This document shows positions 44,688-54,190 of a stretch of DNA of 64,000 bases, in pieces (position 1 is the stretch's first letter; each line of letters opens with the position of its first letter). A program made the position numbers and the translations under genes. The notes under the pieces were generated by a model. The model was not told the DNA's origin and made no database searches. It saw only the letters and a list, made by a program, of their open reading frames with translations. The DNA is from Cetobacterium sp. 2A (GTDB lineage: Bacteria > Fusobacteriota > Fusobacteriia > Fusobacteriales > Fusobacteriaceae): assembly GCF_014250685.1 (NCBI RefSeq), contig NZ_JACFAJ010000010.1, forward strand, positions 91,422-155,421, written 5' to 3'.

Positions 44688-47600
44688 ATGAAAATAACGG
44701 ACAAAGAATTATTGACTTTTTGTAATTTAACTAACTTAAAAATGGAATATGCTAAATTAACATATGAAATTGAAAAAGCGGATATAGAAACAAAAGAAGA
44801 AATAAAAAAAGATGTAAATCATACAATTTATTCATTATTAGATGAAGAAATAAAAAGTTTTAATACTGAAGCAAAAAAAGTATACCTTCAATTAAAAAGT
44901 AATCAATTTACTAAAAATAAAATACTTATGACTTTAAGAGAAGAAAAAAAATCAGGAAACAAAAAAGAAACTATTGAAAATTTAGAAGTTGAATTAAAAT
45001 TGCTAGAAGAAACAGAGGAGGAGATCAATAAAAAATATACTCCAATAAAAGATAATATTTTAGGAGCTTTTTATTCAAAAGAAAAAAATAAAGAGACAGA
45101 ATACTTTTATTTTGATGAAAGTGATATTTCGAAGGGACATCTAGGAAAAGGAGCTCCATATGTTTTGGAAAGGTATTTAAGATATCAAGATTGTGAAAAC
45201 AAAGAACCCCATAAATTTATAAATGAATGGGAAGTACTCCAACATTATGATAACTATGAATTAGCTAAAGATTTATACGAAGTACTTAGAAAACAAGATA
45301 AAGAATCGAAAAATGAAGCAACAAAAGTTAATAAAATTTTAAAGGAAAATATCGAAGAAACTAGTTCAAAAGAAGAGAGAGATGCACTAGAACAATTAGG
45401 GTTTTATTGTGATAAAGTCCTAGAAAATACTATAGAAGAATTTCCAACTAGAAGTGAAATTTTAGAAAACAAAAGTAAAAAGATGCAATTAACGGTATTG
45501 AAAATAATAGGTAGTTCATTATTTAGAGTTGGATCGACTTATTTATCGGGAAAATCTGAAATGACATCAAAAATAACAGAGAAATTAAAGGACTCTCATC
45601 TTTATCTTTTGGATAATATGGCTTTTTTAAAACGTTTAAATTTGGATGATGAGGTAATTAATAACTTATTAAATGGTTCAATAGATTATACTAAATTATT
45701 AAAAATTACAGCTCGATTTGTAATAGAAACAAGTCTAACATATAAAAATACAAAAGATTATTTAACTATGGGAAAAAATACAACAGACAAAACTATAAAT
45801 AATCATAAAGAACACGAAGAAAAAAACTTACTAACAAGCTATGATTTATCTGTTTTTGGATTTAATCAAACTATTGATTTAGTAGAAGAGGGTGTTTCTT
45901 GTCTTTTATTAAAGAAAAAAAATACAAATATATATTCTTTAGTTATAAAAAATACACAGCAATTAGGTAAAAACTTAAATGAGAGTTTAAATACTGGAAA
46001 AATTCCAAAAGAAATTTTTCAGTTAGAAATATTAGTTCAACAATTAGTAAAAAAATTTGAAATTCCGAGTGGTGCAGAATTAATATTAACAGGAGTTGAA
46101 AATGCAGGTAAATTAGCGAGTCTGTATCAAGTTTTAGCTAAATTTGATAATGTAGATCATTCTAAAGTTTTTAATTTAAATATAACTTGTAAAGGGTTTT
46201 TTATCAAAAAACCTTTAAACATGGGAACATTAGTTGATTTAACTCCTAGAGATATATTTATGATATCAAATAAAAATCATACAACAAGTGTAGAAATGTT
46301 GAGTTTTAGTCTTTTAGGTAAAGAAAAATTAGACCAAATACCAATAGTAGCAGAAGCTTTGGCATATCTTGTAATTGGAATAGGATCACCAGCTGGAATG
46401 TTGACATTTACAGCATTTGTTTTAAGTACCTTACTAGGAGTGATAAGTAGATATACTGATCAGAAAAATTATGAAAAAAGTATTGAACTAATATTTAATG
46501 AACTGGAAAAAAATAATATAATTGAAAAATTTTCAAAAGAGGTAACTGTAACAGGAATGGTTACAGGAATTCCTAGAAGCCGAATAGAATATCCATATTT
46601 TGAATCAAATAAAATTTTAGGAAAAGTTTTAAATTTAACAAATCCTCTAGTTATTAAGTTAGAAAAGGATTTAAATATTCAATTTAAAAAGTTTACTTCT
46701 TTTGCTTCTGGAAAGCTAGCTCAAGTATTAAACAGCAATAACATTCCTGAAGAAATTGAAATAAAATCTTTAAAAAATTATTTAACTTTATCATTTTTAG
46801 TAAATAATCTAAACTATTCCACATTAAAAATAATGAAAGAATATATCATTTTAGGGAATAAAGATCTTAGTGATATTTCCATTTATAAAATAAAAGAAGA
46901 TGAAATAATTACATTAAAAAACAAAATGTATGATTATAAATATCAATTAAATTACGCGGGTGGAACTTTTTCTTCAATAGAAAAAGTAAGATTTTTTCCA
47001 AGAAAGGAAGAATTTCAAAAGAATAATATTTTAACAAAATACTCACCAGCAATTGATTTTAATGATATTAAAGTTATAAATTTTCAAAACATAAATGGAG
47101 AAGCTCCTCCAAGAATAGAACTTAACCTAGAATTTTATGTCGCTGAAATTCTAAGCTTTGCAGAAGCAGATAAAAAATATGGTCTATATTATGAAGAAAC
47201 AGAAACAAGTACTTCTAAAATTTACAGTGAAAACATGTATAGACTTTTAGAATTATTTAAATTCTTACAAGAAAAATATACAAATTATGTTAAAAACAAA
47301 ACAACATTTGGAATTGGCTATCTAAATAAAAAAGAAAAACACTTATTAGAAAAATTGGAATATAGCTTAGAAAAAAAAGAGGAAAAAGAAAATAACTGGA
47401 GAGTATCGGAAATAGAATTTTTATGTGGAACATCAGAAGAAGATGGAATGGTATTAACAAAGGGCTTTAATCTATACAATCAATTAACTCCAGAATATAA
47501 AGGTAGTGTATTAAGAAGTATTTTCCAAGATAGATTAACTAAAAATAATTATGATGAGTTAAGTATTGGTTTAAAAAAACTGGAAAATAAATTTGAAGAT

Positions 47601-48278
47601 GAAGCGAAGTTATATGATTTCAATGAAATAAATTATAAGGCAAAACTTTTAGATATAATGAAGTATTATTCTAAAAGAGACTCTATCGATATTTATTACC
47701 CACATTTTAAACTTATAACAGAATGTTTAAAAATAGAAGATTTAGATAAATATACTCAAATATTTACAAATGAATTTGGAGATAAAAAATTAATTATTGG
47801 GAACATAACAAAGGGGATATATAAAAATGAAGCATTTGGTTATTGTTTAGCATCAAGTGATAAACTTTTAGGAAGAGTTCTTGAAATTCCATTGCAGAAA
47901 TTAAGCAAAGAATCTCAAGAAATTATAGAAGAACCAACAGCAAGTCCAATAGTAGGTGACGTTATATTAAAGTGTAGTTATGGAACAGATGAAAGTAATT
48001 TAAAAGTAACTTCACAAAGCAATTTGTCAATGAGGGGCAAATTTACAGCAACAGAAAAAGATAATATTCCAAATATAAATATTTTACCATTTGGGAATTG
48101 TACGAATCTTCCGTTTAATCCACCTTGTCCATTAGCTATAATAGGTAAATGGGAAAATATAAGTAAAACATTTACAATAAAAGGAGGAGCAGTACTACTT
48201 GACTGTAGTTCAATTAAATGCTCTGTAGGTGGAGAGATAAAACCAAAAAAAGGTATAGGATATTGGAAAAGCAAATAG
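44688..48278 (+). CDS. DUF4280 (PAAR-like) spike-tip protein with large N-terminal cargo region
   Basis: A 1196-aa protein whose last 105 residues form a PAAR-like DUF4280 tip: PIVGDVILKCSYGTDESNL, then NILPFGNCTNLPFNPPCPLAI, and GGAVLLDCSSIKCSVGGEIKP with the paired Cys. The tip would cap the spike. The N-terminal 250 residues are helical and coiled. Around 390-500 a lipase-like pattern appears: LILTGVENAGKLASLY aligns with the class 3 lipase block T-G-H-S-L-G-G, with Val-Glu for His-Ser. A hydrophobic segment (AYLVIGIGSPAGMLTFTAFV, about 555-580) may insert into a membrane. Cargo activity is unknown; the lipase-like part lacks the nucleophile Ser. Confidence 0.75.
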   Translation: MKITDKELLTFCNLTNLKMEYAKLTYEIEKADIETKEEIKKDVNHTIYSLLDEEIKSFNTEAKKVYLQLKSNQFTKNKILMTLREEKKSGNKKETIENLEVELKLLEETEEEINKKYTPIKDNILGAFYSKEKNKETEYFYFDESDISKGHLGKGAPYVLERYLRYQDCENKEPHKFINEWEVLQHYDNYELAKDLYEVLRKQDKESKNEATKVNKILKENIEETSSKEERDALEQLGFYCDKVLENTIEEFPTRSEILENKSKKMQLTVLKIIGSSLFRVGSTYLSGKSEMTSKITEKLKDSHLYLLDNMAFLKRLNLDDEVINNLLNGSIDYTKLLKITARFVIETSLTYKNTKDYLTMGKNTTDKTINNHKEHEEKNLLTSYDLSVFGFNQTIDLVEEGVSCLLLKKKNTNIYSLVIKNTQQLGKNLNESLNTGKIPKEIFQLEILVQQLVKKFEIPSGAELILTGVENAGKLASLYQVLAKFDNVDHSKVFNLNITCKGFFIKKPLNMGTLVDLTPRDIFMISNKNHTTSVEMLSFSLLGKEKLDQIPIVAEALAYLVIGIGSPAGMLTFTAFVLSTLLGVISRYTDQKNYEKSIELIFNELEKNNIIEKFSKEVTVTGMVTGIPRSRIEYPYFESNKILGKVLNLTNPLVIKLEKDLNIQFKKFTSFASGKLAQVLNSNNIPEEIEIKSLKNYLTLSFLVNNLNYSTLKIMKEYIILGNKDLSDISIYKIKEDEIITLKNKMYDYKYQLNYAGGTFSSIEKVRFFPRKEEFQKNNILTKYSPAIDFNDIKVINFQNINGEAPPRIELNLEFYVAEILSFAEADKKYGLYYEETETSTSKIYSENMYRLLELFKFLQEKYTNYVKNKTTFGIGYLNKKEKHLLEKLEYSLEKKEEKENNWRVSEIEFLCGTSEEDGMVLTKGFNLYNQLTPEYKGSVLRSIFQDRLTKNNYDELSIGLKKLENKFEDEAKLYDFNEINYKAKLLDIMKYYSKRDSIDIYYPHFKLITECLKIEDLDKYTQIFTNEFGDKKLIIGNITKGIYKNEAFGYCLASSDKLLGRVLEIPLQKLSKESQEIIEEPTASPIVGDVILKCSYGTDESNLKVTSQSNLSMRGKFTATEKDNIPNINILPFGNCTNLPFNPPCPLAIIGKWENISKTFTIKGGAVLLDCSSIKCSVGGEIKPKKGIGYWKSK

Positions 48279-48622
48279 AATAATGAAGAAATGAAAAATA
48301 AGGAGATTAGAAAAATAGCCAAAAATAAAATGAAAGGAAAATTGAAAAAATATCATTTCGAATATTTTTAATAATACTGGTAATTACAATTCTTTTTTAT
48401 CATTTAATTACTTGATAGAAATATTATAAAACAATACTTCTATCGAAATGATTAGAGTGATTTTCGTAGTAAAATTAACAATTCAATTTATATGTGATAG
48501 TCTTATATCATGGCTCAGTATAATCATAGGGTTAAACCTATCGGGATTGTCTTAGCATCCTATTGTATATAATCTATTAGTTGCTAAAAGAGCATAAAAA
48601 TAAAAAAGTAGGTAATAATCAA
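48279..48622. other. Gap with a frameshifted small membrane frame
   Basis: No intact gene is seen. From the ATG at about 48332 (MKGKLKK) a one-base shift in a run of six A residues leads into a hydrophobic frame (ISFRIFLIILVITILFYHLI) that ends in TGA near 48416. With seven A residues it would be a continuous 28-aa membrane peptide. This may be a phase-variable or decayed small gene. The rest holds nothing clear. Confidence 0.35.
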
Positions 48623-48826
48623 ATGAAATTATTAAAATTGGTTCTGGTTGCTTTAATAGGAGCTTTTATGACAACATTAAAGCAATTTTATACAGGAAAT
48701 CAAAATGTTTTAAATTTAACATGGACAGAAATAAAAATAAATCAAACAGTAGATAACATCTATTATTTATTGATGATTATACTAATATTTATTTTTATAA
48801 ATATACTACAAGGAGATGAAAGATAG
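48623..48826 (+). CDS. Small membrane protein, 67 aa
   Basis: A protein starting MKLLKLVLVALIGAFMTTLK, with a second hydrophobic stretch YYLLMIILIFIFINIL near the end. It likely spans the membrane twice. The ATG is chosen over a TTG 14 codons upstream because it begins at the hydrophobic segment, although the ribosome binding site is weak in both cases. The stop overlaps the GTG of the SPFH lipoprotein, so the two are coupled. Function unknown. Confidence 0.6.
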   Translation: MKLLKLVLVALIGAFMTTLKQFYTGNQNVLNLTWTEIKINQTVDNIYYLLMIILIFIFINILQGDER

Positions 48827-50001
48827 TGAACAAAAAATTATTACTAAATTTAACATTAGTTTCAATGTTATTATTAACAGGATGTAACACAAAAGAGGTT
48901 GTTGATATAAAACCCTCAGAAGTAGCGTACGAAGTTAATAACTTTGCTGTGGAAAAAAGTGATACAACTCAGAAATTTGATAACACAAGAGAAGATTGGT
49001 CAAAAGTAAAATCTTCGTCAAAAATGATAATAGTACCTTATAAAAGGATTAGTACAGGAGCAATTCCTTTTATAAATTCAAGAAAACTCCCAGAAAAGAA
49101 AATAATAGTTGTTTCTCAAACTATAGTTTCTAAAGACTGGGTGGCTGATTTAAATAAAGGTTCTAATAAGAACGATGATTCTTTTAAAGCGGAAAGTTCG
49201 AATGGAGCAGAATTTCATACTGGAATAACATTATCAGCTAAAATATCGAATACAGACACATATTTATCAATTTACGGAATAGATCCTAATTCAAACTTGA
49301 AAGATGTTAAAGTCCAATCAATCCCATTAGAAACAGTGTTAGAAAAAACTGTAAAACCATTTATTCAAGGAGCCCTAGCAGCGGAGTTTTCAAAATATCC
49401 AACTTTTGAAATCCAACCAAAGAAAACAGAAATAATTCAAAAAGTAGAGATAGCTACAAAAGAAAGATTTGCAAAAGATGGAATAACAATTCTTACATTT
49501 AATTCATCTGACACAATAACATGGTCGGATAGAAGAATACAAGAAGCTATAAATGAGAAAGCACAACTGGAAGCACAGCATGAAAAAACAATAGTGGAAG
49601 CAAAAGTAAGAACAACAGAAGCTGAAACAAAGAGAAAAGTTGAAGAGCAACAAGCTATGGCTAGAGCGAGAGCTGTAGAATTACAAGCCGAATCAGAGAA
49701 AAAAAAAGCTGAGATAGAAAGATTAAAGCAAGAGGAAATAAACTTACAAGCATTAGCAAAAGCTAAAAATGAGGTTGATATAGCAAGAGAAAAAGCCAAA
49801 GTTATTTCAGTAGAAAGAGAAATGTTAGTTATTGAAAAAGAAAGAATTGAAATAGAAGTTAAAAAAATAAATGCACAAGCTAATTTCGAAAGAGCAAAGA
49901 AATGGAACGGAAAAGAAGCGTTTGGAGATGTTACAATCCAAGGAGCAACATCAATTGTTGATAAAAATGGAGAAATAAAAACAATGAATTTAATTAAGTA
50001 A
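48826..50001 (+). CDS. SPFH/Band-7-like lipoprotein with coiled coil
   Basis: A 391-aa protein with lipobox LLTGC (Cys about residue 20). The middle resembles an SPFH/Band-7 domain: KMIIVPYKRISTGAIPF, then FHTGITLSAKISNTDTYL, PLETVLEKTVKPFIQGAL, and VEIATKERFAKDGITIL. Residues 235-350 are a long Ala/Glu/Lys coiled coil (EAETKRKVEEQQAMARARA). SPFH proteins form large membrane rings or cages. GTG start after aaggagatg. A lipidated SPFH protein is unusual because most have an N-terminal helix. It could form an envelope scaffold, possibly for the injection machine (positional inference). Confidence 0.72.
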   Translation: MNKKLLLNLTLVSMLLLTGCNTKEVVDIKPSEVAYEVNNFAVEKSDTTQKFDNTREDWSKVKSSSKMIIVPYKRISTGAIPFINSRKLPEKKIIVVSQTIVSKDWVADLNKGSNKNDDSFKAESSNGAEFHTGITLSAKISNTDTYLSIYGIDPNSNLKDVKVQSIPLETVLEKTVKPFIQGALAAEFSKYPTFEIQPKKTEIIQKVEIATKERFAKDGITILTFNSSDTITWSDRRIQEAINEKAQLEAQHEKTIVEAKVRTTEAETKRKVEEQQAMARARAVELQAESEKKKAEIERLKQEEINLQALAKAKNEVDIAREKAKVISVEREMLVIEKERIEIEVKKINAQANFERAKKWNGKEAFGDVTIQGATSIVDKNGEIKTMNLIK

Positions 50002-50330
50002 TATCAAAGGTCTCAAACTTTAAACTGTGGATAAACTAATTTATGCTTGATTTCTTTCCAAGTTTTATAAAAATGATTTTGAAAAATATATTTTAAAGGT
50101 TTAGTATTATTAGTCATGATGATATCATACGAACATAGTGATAGGATACATGGTATGTTTATTATCTCCGTCAATCTAATTAAACCACTTCTTAATAGTT
50201 GAAGTTATATAATCTACGATACATATATTTTGGAGATTCTTACGAATACATGTTATCATTTAAAGAATATAGATTTATTAATTTTTTTGAGTTATAAGAA
50301 AATTAAATTGTTAAAGAAGAGGGGGAGACA
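50002..50330. other. Non-coding gap before the autotransporter
   Basis: These 329 bases contain no intact gene. On the minus strand, a stretch near 50060-50190 can be read as eroded coding sequence (IPCILSLCSYD, then KTWKEIKHKLVYPQ), perhaps a transposase scrap, but the match is too weak to name. The promoter of the autotransporter should lie in the right half. Confidence 0.45.
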
Positions 50331-53300
50331 ATGAAAGAAAAAAAGATATTATTAATGGCATTTTTAATTACAGGAGGAATAACTTATTCGGAAGATTTTT
50401 TTAATGATGAATACATTGCCGAAAGTAAAGAATTTATAAAGTCAAATAAGCTACAAAATGAGGGGACTATAAGAACAAATGCTATTGGAATTTATAATAA
50501 ATTTGATAGTACAAAAGTATCAGAAATAAAAAATAATGGAGTTATAGTAGGAAGTGCTGATGCTGGAATAAATGTAACAGAGTATTATATCAATGAAGAA
50601 GTTATAATAAAATCTGAAGAAAATGGAATAGTTTTAGAGAAAAATGATATTAACATAATAAATAATAAAGTTATAGAAGTATCATCATCTTCAAATTATT
50701 TGGGTAACGGACTCTTCAATTATAATAAAATTGGAGATAGTAACATAGGAGAAATACTTAATAATGGAGTAATAAGTAGTGTTTCTTCTGAAGGAATTTT
50801 TTCAGGGAATGGTATTTTCAATTATAGCAGAAGAAATAGTAATATAGGGAATATATCAAATAAAGGTATTATAAGTGGAGCTACAAATTTTAAATCTGCG
50901 GGAGCTTATTCAGGGAATGGTATTTTTAATTATAGTGAGGGAAATAGCAATTTAGGGAATATAAAAAATACAGGGATTATAAGTGGAGCTGCAGATATTG
51001 AGGCTGGGGTATCTTATTCAGGGAATGGTATTTTTAATTCTAGTGAAGGAAATAGTAATATAGGGAATATAGAAAATTATGGAGTTCTTGAAGGGAATTT
51101 CTTTGGAAGTGGTGTTTATAATTCTAGTGAAAAAGGAAGTAGTATAAAAAATATAATAAACAATGGAGTTGTCAAAGGAAGTACTTTTAATTCTTCACAA
51201 TCATTTATGGGAAATGGAATCACAAATTTTAATATCAATTATGATTCTACTAAAAGTGATGTTTCTGCGATAAAAGAATTAAAAAACAATGGAGTTATAA
51301 ATGGATTTTCTTCTAATATTATAATTTCTCCTCTTCCATTAGGAGGATATTCAGGAAATGGTATTTTGAATAAGGGTAGTAGCAATGATGGGAGTGGAAG
51401 TTCAAGTATAGGGAATATATCAAATAGAGGTATTATACAAGGAAATACTCTTTCTACAGGCTCTTCGATAACGTCATATTCAGGAAATGGTATTTATAAC
51501 GCAGGTGATAATGAAAGTAATATTGGAAATATAGCTAACAAAGGATTAATAAGTGGAGCTATTTCTACAAGTTCCACTTATACGTCATATTCAGGAAATG
51601 GTATTTCTAATTCTAGTGAAGGAAATAGTAATATAGGGAATATATCAAATGTAGGAATAATAAGTGGATCTTTTTCTCATTCATCTTCTTCAGGATGGGG
51701 AGTAGGAAATGGTATTTCTAATTATGGAAAGACAGGAAATATAGGAGACATAGAAAATAGAGGTGTAATAAGTGGATTTTCCTCTTCTTCTAAAGAATGG
51801 CCATCTGGAAATGGTATATTTAGTTTTAATGGTGATATTAAAACTATAGATAACCTAGGGATTATAAAGGCTTCTAAACAAGCTATAAAAATTTCTTATG
51901 GAAAATTAAGTGGATTTATTAATAATGGAATTTTAGCAGGACAAACCATTGCAGACACAAACTCTTTTACTAAAAAAGGAATTGAAATAAAAATAGATTC
52001 TATTGGGAATGTTATTAATATAGAAAACGGAGTAGATGGTGTTACTTTAGATGGAAAAACTATAATAAATGGACAAAGATATGATATAAATGGATTTGAA
52101 ACAGATACAGCTAATTTATCAAAAGATAGCTATATTACATCTAATGGAAATCACTATATTAATAATATAATAAATGGTGCCGGGATTACTAAAGGAGCTC
52201 TAATAGTTAGAGGAGGAACTTCTGTCGATAGTAGCATAATTAATGGATACAACACAGCAGTATACTTGGAAAATCTTTCACAACTAACGGCAACTGACAC
52301 TATTTTTAATGGTGGTGGACTAAAAAATGATGTTACAGTTATTAAAGGAAGTATAGGAGATAATGTAGCTAGTATATTAGGAGAATCTATAGTAAATGGT
52401 TCGATTAATTTAGATGATGGTAATGATGAGTTAACTCTTTCAAATACAGTTCAAATCAATGGAAATTTAGATGGAGGATTAGGAACTGATATTTTAAATT
52501 TAGGAGAAAAGCTAATATCAAAATCTACATCGACTTTAAATATTTTTCATGAAATAAATGGATTTGAAGAAATAAATACAAATGGAAATATAACATTATT
52601 TGAAACAGCTAAAGTAACCGAAGGAAATATAAATATTGAAAATGGGAATTTAACTTTAAGAGTAAATCCTTTAGATAAAGATGGAAATGGAAATATAAAA
52701 GGCCATGCTTTATATGACCATTCAGGAGATATAACTGCAGTAGGAGGAAATTTAATAATTGGATTAAATGGACTAGGAGAAGGAGCTATTATTGCAACAA
52801 ACGGGACATTAATAGATAAAAATATAGATACAGCATATGATGAGGCATCTAATAAACTAAGAACAAATTCATTAGTCTTAAATGCCGTTTTATTAGAAGA
52901 TGACAATATAAAAATATCTGTATTTGAAGATATTCCGTTACCTCCAATAAATCCAGAGCCACCTATTACTCCTCCAACAGTAATAGATTCATTACTTTAT
53001 GAAAAACTAAATAAAGTATATCAGTCTACAGTAACTGCTGGAGAAATAGGCGCTTTAGCTAACACTACTCTTTTAGAAGATAAAACATACGAAGAATCTC
53101 TAGGAGGGTTATTAACGATACTTGACCAAATTTACGCTAATAATCCTTATGCGTATACTTTAAAGTCTTCTAGAGATAGTTTAAAGCTATTTGAAGACAA
53201 CATGTCTTATCTAACAATCAAACCAAAAGAAAATGAATGGATAATTCAAGGAAAAGGAATCTATACTGGTGTTAAGAATGATAATGCTTCTTCAGGAAAA

Positions 53301-54113
53301 AATTACTACGGATTTGATACAGGACATAGAAACTACAAAACTACGACTAGTACTTCTGGAGGATTAGCTACATTTGAATACGGACTATCAGATAAAACTT
53401 CAATAGGTGGAGTAATCGGAGGAAATAATCAAGATATTAACTTCAAGGGATCAAGTAAAATAAAAGGAAACTCATTATATTTGGGAACGTTTGCAAAAAC
53501 AGATATTAATAACTTTAAATTAATGGCAGGATTAGGATATCAATATACAGCAGCTGACGCGGATAGATCTGTATCAAATATGTATGACTCGTTTAAGACA
53601 AGCGATAAATATGATATCAACTCACTAAATGCTTTTGCTGAAGTAAAATACTCAATCGAAGGAAATGATAACTGGACACTAGAGCCAAAAGCTAGATTAA
53701 GTTACTACTACATCGAGCAAGACAGTGTAAATGAAGGATATACTCCAGGACAATTATCAATAGCGGTAGATAAAGCAAATAGTAATACAGCAGATTTAGA
53801 ATTAGGAATTGACTTAATCAAAAATGTGTATTTACAACAAGGGAAATTAAAAAATATATTCTCATTTGGGCTAATAAATACTATCGGAGATAAATCTAAA
53901 GAATTAAATGGATACGTTCTAGGAAATTCAAAAGATGGAAACAAATTTGATATTCAAGGAGTAGAACTACCAAGAACATCAGGAAAAGTAGCATATAACT
54001 TAGAATTAGAACAAACAAGTGGAATGATATATACAGCAGGTGTAAGTATGGAATTTGCAAAAGATTATAACAGAAATGCAAGTGCAACAATAGGATTGGG
54101 ATATAAATTTTAA
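50331..54113 (+). CDS. Type V autotransporter with repeat-rich passenger
   Basis: A 1260-aa outer-membrane autotransporter. A signal peptide (MKEKKILLMAFLITGGITYS) leads into a passenger built from about eleven Asn/Gly/Ser-rich repeats (roughly residues 120-500). This is followed by a beta-helical stretch (GNISLDDGND-type turns), a Pro-rich hinge (PLPPINPEPPITPPT) and a C-terminal beta-barrel from about residue 965 to the last residue, Phe, in IGLGYKF. The barrel should insert through the BAM machinery and display the passenger. An aagagggggag site precedes the ATG. A terminator follows. Adhesion or biofilm is a family-based guess. Confidence 0.93.
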   Translation: MKEKKILLMAFLITGGITYSEDFFNDEYIAESKEFIKSNKLQNEGTIRTNAIGIYNKFDSTKVSEIKNNGVIVGSADAGINVTEYYINEEVIIKSEENGIVLEKNDINIINNKVIEVSSSSNYLGNGLFNYNKIGDSNIGEILNNGVISSVSSEGIFSGNGIFNYSRRNSNIGNISNKGIISGATNFKSAGAYSGNGIFNYSEGNSNLGNIKNTGIISGAADIEAGVSYSGNGIFNSSEGNSNIGNIENYGVLEGNFFGSGVYNSSEKGSSIKNIINNGVVKGSTFNSSQSFMGNGITNFNINYDSTKSDVSAIKELKNNGVINGFSSNIIISPLPLGGYSGNGILNKGSSNDGSGSSSIGNISNRGIIQGNTLSTGSSITSYSGNGIYNAGDNESNIGNIANKGLISGAISTSSTYTSYSGNGISNSSEGNSNIGNISNVGIISGSFSHSSSSGWGVGNGISNYGKTGNIGDIENRGVISGFSSSSKEWPSGNGIFSFNGDIKTIDNLGIIKASKQAIKISYGKLSGFINNGILAGQTIADTNSFTKKGIEIKIDSIGNVINIENGVDGVTLDGKTIINGQRYDINGFETDTANLSKDSYITSNGNHYINNIINGAGITKGALIVRGGTSVDSSIINGYNTAVYLENLSQLTATDTIFNGGGLKNDVTVIKGSIGDNVASILGESIVNGSINLDDGNDELTLSNTVQINGNLDGGLGTDILNLGEKLISKSTSTLNIFHEINGFEEINTNGNITLFETAKVTEGNINIENGNLTLRVNPLDKDGNGNIKGHALYDHSGDITAVGGNLIIGLNGLGEGAIIATNGTLIDKNIDTAYDEASNKLRTNSLVLNAVLLEDDNIKISVFEDIPLPPINPEPPITPPTVIDSLLYEKLNKVYQSTVTAGEIGALANTTLLEDKTYEESLGGLLTILDQIYANNPYAYTLKSSRDSLKLFEDNMSYLTIKPKENEWIIQGKGIYTGVKNDNASSGKNYYGFDTGHRNYKTTTSTSGGLATFEYGLSDKTSIGGVIGGNNQDINFKGSSKIKGNSLYLGTFAKTDINNFKLMAGLGYQYTAADADRSVSNMYDSFKTSDKYDINSLNAFAEVKYSIEGNDNWTLEPKARLSYYYIEQDSVNEGYTPGQLSIAVDKANSNTADLELGIDLIKNVYLQQGKLKNIFSFGLINTIGDKSKELNGYVLGNSKDGNKFDIQGVELPRTSGKVAYNLELEQTSGMIYTAGVSMEFAKDYNRNASATIGLGYKF
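50695..51840 (+). repeat. About eleven passenger repeats in the autotransporter
   Basis: Each unit has the core YSGNGIFNYSEGNSNIGNI followed by N-x-G-I-I-S-G and a variable Ser/Thr-rich link of 5-25 residues. The best-kept units share DNA such as tcagggaatggtattt without change. High DNA identity allows units to be gained or lost by recombination, which would change passenger length. The variable links would be the exposed loops of a beta-helix. Confidence 0.85.
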
Positions 54114-54162
54114 TTAAAAATAGAAGGGACTTGTAGTAATACATGCTCCTTCTATTTTTATT
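54114..54162 (+). terminator. Terminator after the autotransporter
   Basis: AAAAATAGAAGG pairs with CCTTCTATTTTT around a 20-base loop, beginning just past the stop codon. The A/T arms make it usable in both directions. Confidence 0.85.
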
Positions 54163-54190
54163 AAATATATTTATTTTAATAGGAGGGGGA

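Noticed and set aside
26359..48278. Prophage or ordinary phage tail
   Set aside because: No capsid, portal, terminase, lysis or tape-measure gene is seen, while kinase, phosphatase, FHA and chaperone genes are part of the block.
49437..49799. Long minus-strand open frame opposite the SPFH lipoprotein
   Set aside because: It mirrors the coiled-coil codons of the real gene, is Ser/Phe-rich nonsense, and has no ribosome binding site.
50060..50190. Transposase fragment on the minus strand
   Set aside because: A short open stretch looks like eroded coding sequence, but I could not match it to any transposase family with confidence.
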